Assembly (NCBI GenBank): GCA_964017195.1
Contig: OZ024894.1
Location: 4,172,847 to 4,236,846, forward strand
DNA: 64,000 bases
Direction of reading: 5' to 3'
Source: Siderastrea radians
Lineage: Eukaryota; Cnidaria; Anthozoa; Scleractinia; Rhizangiidae
Below are positions 30,970 through 41,379 of this stretch, piece after piece (positions within the stretch are counted from its first letter, which is position 1; each line of letters opens with the position of its first letter). A model generated the notes under the pieces. That model made no database searches. It worked only from the letters and a program-made list of their open reading frames with translations, and was not told where the DNA came from. A program made the translations under genes and the position numbers.

Positions 30970-31000
30970 TGTAGTTTGGATATAACAAAGATATGTAATT
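30970..31000 (-). promoter_or_regulatory. Probable PolB promoter
   Basis: On the minus strand TTATAT (complement of 30980-30985) lies 10 nt before ACAATG of PolB, the same spacing as at other genes of the element. Confidence 0.45.
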
Positions 31001-31046
31001 CTTTAATTGAAAATTTTTAATGCTGGGTGGTTTATTTCATTTTATA

Positions 31047-31228
31047 AGTAGTAGATAGAGAGTCAGACAAATACTATCTGATTCTCAGCGGTTTATTTCC
31101 GAATTTTGAAGCTCCCACATAATAAACAAGCGAGCAAAGGGAGCTTGTTTATTATGATGGGGGGTTTAAAATTCGGAAATAAACCGCTGAGAATCAGGTG
31201 GTATTTGTCTGACTCTCTATCTACTACT
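31047..31228. repeat. 182-bp near-perfect palindrome at the right edge of the Polinton
   Basis: AGTAGTAGATAGAGAGTCAG at 31047 is matched by its complement ending at 31228. The ~85-bp arms differ at only a few positions around a short centre (GAGCAAAGGGAG). Read inward from the right it begins AG, as Polinton ends do. It may be a terminal repeat in inverted duplication or a separate foldback MITE. Confidence 0.85.
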
Positions 31229-32646
31229 CCTTCTGATTTAGCTGCAAAAAAAAAAAGTTGTGCTTTCTTTCGCTTAGCCTTTCAGAACGATCTAATTCGT
31301 GAGCTTCCCCTGGCACGAAAAGCTGTTTACATTTGATTTTCATAATTCAATTAGTAGAATGTTTACATAGGTCCAATGTGGCATATCCTAAGAGATGGAC
31401 TGGACCCTGGACCCTGGACTCTGGACTCTGGACTCTGGACTCTGGACTCTGGACTCTGGTTTTTTTTCCTCTCAAAACTATATTCCCCCCCCCCCGAAAA
31501 AAAACTACAAATATATCCCCCCCGAAAAAAACCTCTATATCCCCCAGGAAAAAACCTCTATATCTCCCCCATGAAACTCCCCCCTCCCCCCATAAACATT
31601 TCTTCCCCCAAATATAGTGTGCGAGTTTTCAAACAAACAACGTTATTCCCCCCACCCACCTCCCCGAAAAAACCTTTATGTCTCCCCCTTAAAACTACCC
31701 CCTCCCAAAAAACCCCCCTCTCCTCCCCCAAATAAAAAATACAACTACATTGGAATCGATTGAACAAACACTTGTCGTCTCAATGTTCTTCCACAAATCG
31801 GCATTGAAATAACGAACGCCATCGAACGACCCCACCCCAATCCTTTAAAAAAAGTATTAGACGTGCGAACGTGATTGCATTACACAACAAGCAAAGATCA
31901 GATAAAATTCTCTATTCATCAATGCGACGTGTGCAAGCTCTTATCAGCTGCCAGTGACAATGTTGTCTACCTAAGGTGTTACAGTTACTCTTGTTTTCAG
32001 TCAAGCATAAAGTATTGTTTGTCCTTGAAATAAATTGCGTTTTTTTAGAACGTTACTTGTTCGATGGTCATACTAAAGCTTGTTAATTGCAGCCGCTCAG
32101 AGGCTCTTTCCGCGCGCAGATAGGTTCTATTCACCGACACGTGCAAGGCCTTGCGTACTTTTATCAACTAATCTGATAACAAGCTGTTTAAAAAGCATAC
32201 GCGTAATTAACTGTCCAGACAGAGACATTGGTGTCTCAGTTGACCAAGTTTAGGTGCTGTGATTTTAATTATTTATTAGCAAAAAAACCCTTTTCTGCAG
32301 GCCATATATTATACATAAGACGATAGGTGATTTGCCGAAACACACGTACAAAAATATTTTAACGGATAATACGGATAGCACTCTTCTTCGAGTAACAAAA
32401 CAACTTCTCAACCTAAGAAAACTGACGTTCCTGTATCAGTAGTCCCTAATTCATTTGTTCATACAAAATAAATTCGCAATCAATTCACCTATTTCATTTA
32501 TTTTAGAAGTTTAGTTCCGGGGGAGGTTTACTCCTCTATAAAAAAATGACGGGTTGCTGTTGTACCTGTTTGAGGGTAAATTTGTGGATTGGTAGCGCTT
32601 AGGGTGCTTAAGTATAAAAAAGACTGTCGTTAAAGCTTTCGCAGTA

Positions 32647-33447
32647 CAGTGGAACCCTGTTAATACGGACACCAAAGGGACAGGCCAAATTGTCCGTATT
32701 AACGGGGTGTCCGTATTAAGCGGGTTCTCAGAAAAAGTCACGGATACATGTTTTATCGACACAAAGACGGCAAAAAAACGTTGTTTAATTGTACTGTAAC
32801 TGTAACAAGTGCAAACTGTGAACTCTCTGATTATAATTAATACTTTTTTACGAACAACTTACGATCTAGTCAGACACTCGAACTAAACTTTAATAAACTC
32901 AACGGTGGAATGATTTGAAAATGTCGCAGCTTTACTACAGTTATATCTGCAAGAAATAAAACGCATTTCGACAGCAACAGAACGTTTTCTATAAATTTTC
33001 CTTCGTCTCTGGAAATCTGACCATAACTGTTCTTAAACTCTACAAACTCATTCGAAAAAGTCGGTAACTTTACTTTGCACGGAAGCTTTTAGCTTGCCAC
33101 ACAACCAGGCGGACTGAAGATTCACGCTATTTAGCTACTCTTTGTAATAAAATCGTCTTAACTCGTCCGATTCTGTCATTATTTGACCAGGGTGAAGTTA
33201 GCAAATAATCGCGACCATGAAAATTGACAGTGCACAGATAAACAGTGTCCGTAAAGCGGGGTTGACAATGTATAACAGTTTGTCACTCGGGACACGGAAA
33301 AGTGTCCGTTGTCCATATTAACGAGTGTCCGTATTAAGCGGATTAATTTAAGAGAAAATGTATAAGGTTTTCGTCGGGACCAACGAAATTGTCCGTAATA
33401 CCAGAGTGTCCGTATTAAGCGGGTGTCCGTAAAGCGGGGTTTCACTG
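32647..33447. mobile_element. pogo-like non-autonomous element, 801 bp
   Basis: CAGTGGAACCCTGTTAATACGG at the left and CCGTAAAGCGGGGTTTCACTG at the right, flanked by TA (32645-32646, 33448-33449). Internal copies of GTCCGTATTAAGCGGG extend both ends. No transposase frame. Confidence 0.8.
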
Positions 33448-33449
33448 TA

Positions 33450-34130
33450 TCTTAAAAAAATTGATGGGATGTATTTGTCACTTTGCCTGTTAGGGGTTAA
33501 TTAAAAATGAATCGAAGCCACGCCTACGAAGCGAGATTCTGGTACCTTTTAGGGGTGTTTTAGAAATTTGTCCAGAAGCACTCTTTTTCCTTTTTATAGG
33601 AGAGTACCTCCATCGAGATTTGTTCACTGTCAAAAATGTTACGATAGGCGATTTATTTATTTGGGAACATTTTACCCTAACGAAAGATATTGCCGATCAC
33701 TTTCTCCCAGCGCACTTTGCATCTGGACCTTAAACTGCTTGAGAGTTAAATATATAATCGTTTCAGTAAAAGGTCATCCTAAGCAGAAAATGAAGGGAGT
33801 TTAGCTGAAGAATTGCTTATGAAGTGGCGTCAGCAGCTGGCGCACGTGGAAGTTAACAAAAAGAAGTGACAGCATATAATGTGCCTAAGAGAGTGTAACG
33901 CACGTAACAATATACGTGTACTTGCCTCTTTTTTTCCCCTTTCTCGGATTCAGGCGAACCTTTCAGTAAGAAAAGAAACAGCAATTTTACTTCGGTTACT
34001 TGCTCTACCGCAATACTGGTCTTACACACATCGCTTTAGAATGTATTGCGATAACGATACTTACTTCCAATAACCACTTGGGCGTAACTACGGGTTCCTT
34101 TTTCCATTTCTCACCTCTCAGAACATTTCA
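33450..34130. other. Loop of the foldback element; no gene recognised
   Basis: Short open frames only. No domain or splice-bounded exon seen. Confidence 0.4.
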
Positions 34131-35075
34131 CAGCCCCAAACTTGGTCAACCGAGACACCAATGTCCCTGTCTGGACAGTTAATTACGCGTATGCTTTTTA
34201 AAAATCTTTTGTTAATGAGGCAAAGAAAACCGACACCGCGCGCGCACGTCAATAGCTTGTTATCAGATTAGTTGATAAAAGTACGCAAGGCCTTGCACGT
34301 GTCGGTGAATAGAACCTATCTGCGCGCGGAAAGAGCCTCTGAGCGGTTGCAATTAGCAAGCTTTAGTATGACCATCGAAAAAGTAGCGTTCTAAAAAAAT
34401 GCAATTTATTTCAAGGACACAATACTTTGTGCTTGACTGAAATCAAGAGTAAATGTAACACCTTAGGTAAACAACATTGTCACTGGCAGCTGATAAGAGC
34501 TTGCACACGTTGCATCGATGAATAGACAATTTTGTCTGATCTTTGCTTATTATTGTGTAATGCAATCACGTTCGCACGCCAAATACCATTTTTTCAAGGA
34601 TTGGGGTCGGGTCGTTCGCTGGTGTTCGTGATTTCCATGCCGATTTGTGCAAGAACATTGAGACGACAAGTGTTTGTTCAATCGCTTTCAATCAGAAATC
34701 CGATGTAGTTGTGTTTTTTTATTTGGGGGAGGGGATGGGGGACTTTTTGGGAGGGGGCAGTTTTAAGGGGGAGACATAAAGGTTTTTTCGGGGAGGTGGG
34801 TGGGGGGGGGGAATAACGTTGTTTGTTTGAAATCTCGCACACTTCTAACTTGTTTATTAGAAAAAATCCGATGAAGTTGAATTTTTTATTTGGGGGAAGG
34901 AATTTTTTTTGGGGGGGAGGGAAGTTTTATGGGGGGAGATATAGAGGTGGGCAAAGTTTTGGGAGGAAAAGTCCAGAGTCCAGAGTCCAGAGTCCAGGGT
35001 CCAGGGTCCAGTCCAGCTTTTAGGATGTGCCGTGCAATGTTGGCATGATTTCTGACACGAAAGTATAATAATATT

Positions 35076-36148
35076 GTCGTTTCTTTGGGAGAATCCGAAA
35101 ACGGATTTGTGATCCCAGATCATATGGATTCTTCGCCACCAAAGAAACGCAAGATCCGAAAAAGGATTATTTTGCCATGACAAGACAGGCTGGAGGCACG
35201 CAATATATATATCAGAACGATACTTCTCTCGTACTGCCCTAGAATTCAACTAGAATGGAATACAAATTATTTATAAACAAGGACAGTATCTGCAGTAGTT
35301 CAAGTGAACTCAGTGAACTACACTCTCTTTTTTATAAGAACCTTTTTTATAAGAACGTTGAGGCTGAGATTTACCAAAATTTTAAGAACATGCTAAGAAC
35401 ATACCCCAGGCTGTGAGTCGGAGAACGTTTTTATTTCCCCCCATTTCTTTTAATTTGTTGTTAAATGAGCAGCATAAGTAACTGCAAAAGCGTGATCTAA
35501 CAATACAATTAACTCAATGCCTAAAAGGAAATACCTTAACAATAACAATGTTTTCTTATTGCATGATACACTCGGCGAACAATGCTCTTTGATACGTTTC
35601 CTGGTCACGTCCGCATTGTCTAGTTGAAATACTATAACGTTTTCAGCCTCAAATCGTAAAAAAAATGAGAACGTTCAGCCTCAGCCCAAAAATTAGACGT
35701 TCTTGTAAAAGAAAAAGAGTGTAGCTATTTGCGTTCACAATTAGGAAAATCTGGTCCCTGAATTACAGAAATGGTACACAAATGAAGTTATTCTGACGTG
35801 TCAATGCTTCTGTCTGTACTTTTGAAGGAACGGAATAATCACCTGAGTTTTCTTTTTCACGATCGAATGTTTTGTCACGCAAGATCGAGAGAAAATATGG
35901 CGAGACCAGTAAATTTGCATGGAAGACCGCTTGACAGATGTACTATTTTCGGATCCGTCCTCCAAAGAAACGCACGGATCGTGAATCCTAAAAATCCGGA
36001 TTTAGATTTGATCTGATGTATCCACTCGGAGTATGGATTCTTCAGATCACTAATCCCTGATTAACCCATTTTCGGATTTAGGTAAAGAAACGCCAAATCC
36101 GTTTTTGGGTGCAAGAATCCGGATTTGGATTTTCCCAAAGAAACGCAC
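35076..36148. mobile_element. Non-autonomous DNA element with GTTTCTTTGGGA ends
   Basis: GTCGTTTCTTTGGGAGAATC near 35076 and TTTTCCCAAAGAAACGCACC near 36130 are inverted repeats, followed inward by inverted AATCCGAAAACGGATT-like words. A second MITE sits inside. The target duplication was not resolved. Confidence 0.55.
35319..35723. mobile_element. Nested MITE, TACACTCTCTTTTTTATAAG type
   Basis: TACACTCTCTTTTTTATAAG at the left and CTTGTAAAAGAAAAAGAGTGTA at the right pair. Inner AACGTTGAGGCTGAG and CTGAACGTTCTC-type words also pair. About 405 bp, no coding. Confidence 0.6.
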
Positions 36149-36724
36149 CTTATATACACGCAAAAACTGGCCCAACGTCTGTTTCTCTTTAATTATGTAA
36201 GTATTCTTAATTCTACATTCATTCTATTATTACGAAAAAAAAAGCACGGTTTCCCAGACTTATGATAGCATATTTCTTTTCAAATGCGGGACTACTTCTT
36301 CTAAACCCGACGTAATTCTTTAATTTTGAGATGCCTGTCACCCATTTAATGGTGACGCTCTCTATCATGCAACCACATCCTGCTCCTGATAACCCACTGA
36401 TATACACTGAACAACAAAGACAGCGGAGGAAAAATAGTAGTAACATGTAAAAAACAACTGCGAACTATCCGAACGGATCCGCTCGTTGGAGAGATGAGGA
36501 CTCACGCAGACCAAAACTTAAATTTTAACGGGAAATAGTAATTGTTAGCCTGTCTAAAAATAACCTGGTCTGTAAAAACGCCGTGAAATAGGCTGAGTAT
36601 GGGAGTTGCACGCTCCTGGTTATGGACTCCTGTGCAGGATGAAGAACAAATATAAAGAACAGGGGGAAAAGGAAAACAACCATTACTACAAAACAATCTG
36701 ATAACTATACTAAAAGACAAGAAA

Positions 36725-37085
36725 CTAAAAGTCCTGAGTGAGTCTGACCGAGAGAAAGATTTCTTTAACCGAAACGTTGTGAAATGTGACAGACTTCTAA
36801 CTAAGGCCTGGTACAGGTTCATGGGAGCTGCGGGCCAGCAGATGCCTACTAAATGTGTTCCTATGAATCACTGTGGTACGAATGTGCCTGGGTGGCTTAA
36901 TGGCGCGCATCCTACAGTGGCTCAAGGGATTGTCGTGCGCAGAGTGTGTTTTCATTGGCGCCATGCCTGTTGTCGTTGGTCTCGTTTCATCCGTGTGCAA
37001 AATTGTGGCGCATTCTTCGTGTACAAGTTGTCAGCAACACCCGGATGCAGTATGCGTTACTGTGGGGATAATAGGCTAGGTAGGG
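36725..37085 (+). CDS. D8C domain (uromodulin/GP2/OIT3 type) exon or gene fragment
   Basis: The open frame reads LSESDREKDFFNRNVVKCD at its start and continues with WYRFMGAAGQQMPTKCVP, HCGTNVPGWLNGAHPTVAQG, VCFHWRHACCRWS, VQNCGAFFVYKL and RYCG. This is the cysteine spacing and WLNGxHPTV signature of the extracellular D8C domain, common in expanded cnidarian secreted proteins. It occurs as a single domain with no recognised neighbouring exons. It may be one exon of an otherwise missing gene or a relic. Boundaries are approximate. Confidence 0.7.
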
Positions 37086-37099
37086 CGTTAAACTATTGC

Positions 37100-38391
37100 T
37101 AGAAACATTTAGAAGACGTCTTCTGCGAATAGCTTGGTATTTTGAGATCTAAGCCAAATAAGACAACTCAACTTTGGAAAGTGTTTCTCTAGTGGAATTC
37201 TCCAGTTTGCTGACGATTTTATCGCAGAACAAAACAAGCATGGTTCCATTGTTTTAGGATGCAGGAAGTCAATGGTATAGATGCTGCATTATATAAAAAG
37301 TGGTTAGGAAGTCCAAAGATGGATTTCAAGTGACGATATACACTGGATATAGCTGTATCTGCTGAAGAAGACGTTTTTGAGATCATATGTCGATGGATCA
37401 AGCGAAGAAAAGACGAAGGAAAGGCAAAATTAAGCGAGCTTTTTCGTAACGTACGTACGACTGATTTACATATCGCGTGACTATTTGTCTAAAAAGATGA
37501 AGAAAAACAGCCTCATTAAAAACAATAGACAGTGTCTAACAAGCGTGACAAGTGCCCGGCATATCCTGGTTAGATCGTGCGCACGAATCCTTGGATCTTC
37601 CGAGTCCTCAGCCGATAAGAAAATCGCTCGAAAAGCATGTCATAGTAATTGCAGCGACGGAGATATTCCTGATAATGGCACTTGGTATAAGCTCCCCAAA
37701 TCACCTTCAAAGCCAGCCCAATTTCATCGTCTTGCATTAAGAGGAAATAAAATAGAGAAGTTGTCGTCATGCTGTCAAGGTTCTGAACTGTATGACCCAC
37801 TTCTTATCCGCTGGACGTCATCAACTTTTCCTAGAATACCAGACTTTACTGAAGCATGGCTCGACACTATCCAAGACACTGGCGAAGATATTTACGCTAC
37901 ACTTTGTGTCGGATGGGGTTTTGTTGCGAGTCTTTGGAGGTACAACTGTTGCTCTGGTTCATGGCGATCTATTTCTCTTCCGAATGCCCGCAGATTTCCT
38001 TGTGTTGCTTTTGAGGAGAAATTTGTCTATGCCATTGGTGGTGCGTCGGAACCTGATAACGAAGCCATCACACTTTCCGCAAGACTGGAAACAGTGGATA
38101 ATAACTGGAAGGAAATAGCGGCCAGCGTATGCTGTGGCTGCTCATGGAAAGATTTTCGTTTTAGGGGGATTTATCACTCTAGAAATAAAAGAACGATCTT
38201 GTGAGGTGTACAATATAGAGACAAACGAATGGCATTTCATAGCAAGCTTGCCATGTATTCCAGTATTAGCCCAAGTGCTGTTTCATGGTACAAAACTGTA
38301 CCTGGTAGGAAGGGATTATGATTTAAACCGCATGTTCCATTATCCATGGACTGTTATGATACCGAGACGAACGAGCGGACCACGAAAATAG
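37100..38391 (+). pseudogene. Kelch-like (BACK + Kelch repeats) pseudogene
   Basis: Segments of a KLHL-type protein appear in order but in different frames. A BACK-domain piece (AEEDVFEIICRWIKRR..LSELFRNVR) is at about 37360-37460, interrupted by stops. Then comes 37485-38204, with KKNSLIKNNRQCLTSV and ELYDPLLIRWTS. A Kelch blade (AHGKIFVLGGF..CEVYNIETNEWHFIASL) is at 38134-38260 in another frame. Family members are Cullin-3 adaptors. Multiple frameshifts and stops and the absence of a visible BTB domain mark it as a decayed copy. Confidence 0.72.
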
Positions 38392-38399
38392 CCATACCA

Positions 38400-40390
38400 C
38401 AGGCGGTAGAAATTACATGGACCTCTTTTAGGAGAATCGCAGCTTGTTCTGTTAAAATTCCCAAGAGAACACTTGATAGTTTTCGAACTTGAAAATTAAA
38501 GACCCATTGGAACTTTCCATAATGCAACGCGGTCGTAATTGAATTTCGTGGATCACGAAAATACTCAGCCATCGCGACTGTTTGAAAGATCCAAAGTAAT
38601 CTGGTTCCATCGCGCAATGTTGTTCGGCCAATTTTGCTCACCTGTGAAGTACAAAGAAATATATAACATATTCTACGTGATACTTCGCGTTGTGATGTGG
38701 TAGCAGCCATTTTTGGTCGCGATTGAAACTTTTCCGTGGAGCGATGCCGCCAAAGGCTCGAGGGTAGGCCGGCAAGAAACTGCAACCTTCGGGTTTGGCT
38801 CACAAATTCGGTCTTTCATGTAAATGAAATAAGTCTACTAGATCGCCTATAAGTGCCCCTGTATAAGTGCCCCGTCTCTGGCCGTCGAAATTTTATTCGA
38901 TGTGAGTTTCGAAAGTGGCTAAAAACAGCATCCGCCGGCGGTGCTCATTTGAAATTACGCCCGATGCAAATTAGATGCAACGGACAGAAAAGAGCCGACT
39001 GGAAGTATGTTTTCTATACAGGAAACTTGACGGCTCGCTGGAGGTTTCAATTTCGTTCGCATCGATCTCAAACTTTCGGTGAAAGTAGGAACAATTTTCC
39101 AGTGTCTTCGGCGTTATTATTTTTCTTTTAAATGGGATTTTTAGAGGCTAAGAAAATGTCCTCGGCGACTGCTACACGAAGGCGGTTGAGTGGCCCAAAA
39201 CAAAGTCCGCAAAAGTATTCGACGGGCTTTTGATATCTGTCAAGGCTGCTTGTTGAGACTGAAAAATTACTTACGACCGACATTTCAAACTCAGTGTTCA
39301 TTTCTTCCTCGAGATGAAAGGATGTAATTTTTCCTCTCGAGAGATCGCGGGTAATGAGGGTAACATAATTTACTGGTTGCCCAGTAGTAAATCTAGCTTA
39401 TATTGATTCGTTGGGAAATGCCCACCCAGGCACTGAAAAGCGGAAGTGGTGAGGTTTTCTTTTTGTTTTCCATGTGACCGATGTATGGCAGATCACTAAT
39501 CAAACTAGCCCTTTAAACCCCAATATGAAAATACATATTCTCCTATACTGTTCTCCATATAAAATAGAAATTGTAAGGAGAATTTGTCAAAATATCAAGA
39601 CATCTTGTCCTTGATGATCACTTTCTTTATTTACATCACTTTAAGTAATGGTCCGCGTAAAAACTAGGCAAAAGAACAATAGGCCACTGCAATAGCGGCA
39701 GTTATTTTTCAGGCGCTAATTGCTCTAATCAAATTAAAACTGAATGATCTGATTGGCCAATACGGCGAAAAGCGCGAAATTTGAATTTCAAATTTCAAAT
39801 AAGATAGTTTGTAATCCATTCAAACAACGTTTTATTTCGGCTACGCATTCAATACATTCAAAAATGTAACATATCTAAATTTTAAATTCCTATGTGCCAA
39901 AAGCGAGGAAGTTAAACTTGTATAAAATTACATCAGGATTAGTACAGTGATACATCAGTCAGCGACCGCGTGAAAATTATTTAGCTCGGCTTTCACAAAG
40001 GAACTGTCAAATTGGTGATCGAAAGCAGCAACAAATCGCGCTCACGTACGTAGAATGCGCTAGAGTCACGAGCCATCTCTCTGTGCTGCGCTATGAAAAC
40101 TGCAACAGAACAAATAAATAAAATACCTCGCTGTAATTGTCAGAGAATATTACTTGCATCTACCTTACATTACCTCTTACGTGCGACGGGTAGGCATTTT
40201 CAATAATATGAAGTACGGACCAAACATTAAAATGTTTGAACAAGTATTAATAATGTAAAGAGAAATTTCATTTTCTTTACTGTTAGGGCTTAAAGGATTA
40301 GACTGCGAGCAGCAGTTCCATTTCCCTCAGATGCTACGTGAAACAACTCTTTCCAAATAATCCCACAAATTTACACAACGTAACGAAAGC
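38400..40390. other. No gene recognised
   Basis: A 149-codon frame on the minus strand (38354-38803) and short frames near 39150 lack recognisable domains. No transposon ends were found. Confidence 0.4.
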
Positions 40391-40399
40391 ATTTCTAGC

Positions 40400-41370
40400 C
40401 ATTCTCGTCCCCAGAGCTACGTGGCTTTTTTAAATATTATGTCTCTTGTAGCTCTGGTAACGGCCAAAAATTTATTTTTTTTGATTGGCCGATTCAAACT
40501 GCATGCGCAATAACGTAAAATTTTTTTGGCTTCTACGCATAACGTTTTATTTCCGATTGAATTAATCAGGGCATTAATTGATATATTGACTTGATCAATT
40601 TCCACGCAAAGAATGCGGCTTGGGGCAGATTAAGCGACCAAATTTTGAATTCAAAGTGTTGAGATTGTCGCTAAATGCCAGCGATTCTTTCCTCGCCACA
40701 GCATTTGTACAAAACTACAGCTTGTCCATAAATAAACTTACATGTAACTGTCTCATCAACTTTTGTAATGACCTCTTGATGTCGATGTTTAAAAACTTAG
40801 GCGCCAAATGCTTCTGGAAATTTTCGATGGGGTAAAACGTAATACAGTATAGCGTTTAGGGGTGGCGAAACGAAAAGTACACAGTTGACATTCTCATACA
40901 ACAGAAACCTGAGGAATGTTATAAAATAACTGTACAATTCAATACAACGCAAATGCAATAACATTATACCTTTAATCAGGCAAGATACAAATCCACAACC
41001 GGTGAACAAAATGCAGGGACAATCGTTCTTCTAAACAACTACAGCACGAAAGGCAGTTTCTTAAGTTTGTTCCTTTTAAAGCTCCAGGTTTTCCGCTAAT
41101 TGCAGGAGATTAAGAGGGTCCCGAACAGCTTTTAGTCGATCCATAAAGCACCACAACTCGATCGATAGGAATTCAAATTTCTCAGTTGTTGTCAGAATTG
41201 TCATGCCCAGAGCTCCACGGACGAGAACGGAGCAGGCGCAATAGCACCTTAACGAATTAGACATGCGCTACCGGATGTCGTGAATTTCACGACATCCGGT
41301 AATGGCTGATACCAGAGCCCTACGATCCCACCGCTGACAGAACAGATCGTAGGCTCTCGGAACGAGAATG
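40400..41370. mobile_element. Non-autonomous element with 9-bp TSD (Mutator-like), 971 bp
   Basis: CATTCTCGTCCCCAGAGC at the left and GCTCTCGGAACGAGAATG at the right are inverted repeats. The flanks are ATTTCTAGC at 40391-40399 and 41371-41379, an exact 9-bp duplication. It contains a perfect hairpin at 41269-41301. No transposase. Confidence 0.78.
41269..41301. repeat. Perfect 15-bp-arm hairpin
   Basis: TACCGGATGTCGTGA and its exact complement TCACGACATCCGGTA are separated by ATT, inside the 971-bp element. Confidence 0.85.
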
Positions 41371-41379
41371 ATTTCTAGC

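Larger units (their letters stand above)
10607..31228. mobile_element. Polinton/Maverick (adintovirus-like) provirus, decayed, with nested BEL element
   Basis: A coherent virus-like gene set: protein-primed PolB, retroviral-type integrase, FtsK/HerA-type (A32-like) packaging ATPase, adenain-type cysteine protease, double-jelly-roll major capsid protein and penton-like minor capsid protein. This combination defines Polintons. A collagen-stalk fibre and a phospholipase A2 protein add to the virion set. Removing the 6.4-kb BEL insertion leaves about 14.2 kb, within the usual Polinton range. Most genes carry frameshifts or stops, so the copy is probably inactive. The coordinates cover the outermost gene and the right palindrome; true terminal repeats and the 6-bp target duplication were not identified. 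Confidence 0.93.
31375..35040. mobile_element. Second large foldback element, ~900-bp inverted arms
   Basis: GGACTGGACCCTGGACTCTGG repeats at 31397-31459 are mirrored by CCAGAGTCCAG repeats at 34974-35015. Complementarity continues through C-rich/A-rich tracts and a long unique segment: CATTGTTTACCT-type 34465 against 31960; CGACACGTGCAAGGCCTTGC at 32136 against 34290; GTCTGGACAGTTAATTACGC at 34169 against 32205. The arms are about 0.9 kb. The loop contains a pogo-like MITE. No transposase was found. The architecture parallels the element at 3857-7149. Confidence 0.75.

Noticed and set aside
31333..31767. Pro-rich 94-119-codon frames
   Set aside because: Translations of C-run/A-run simple sequence in the foldback element.
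38354..38803. 149-codon minus-strand frame as a gene
   Set aside because: No domain, no splice context, low-complexity composition.
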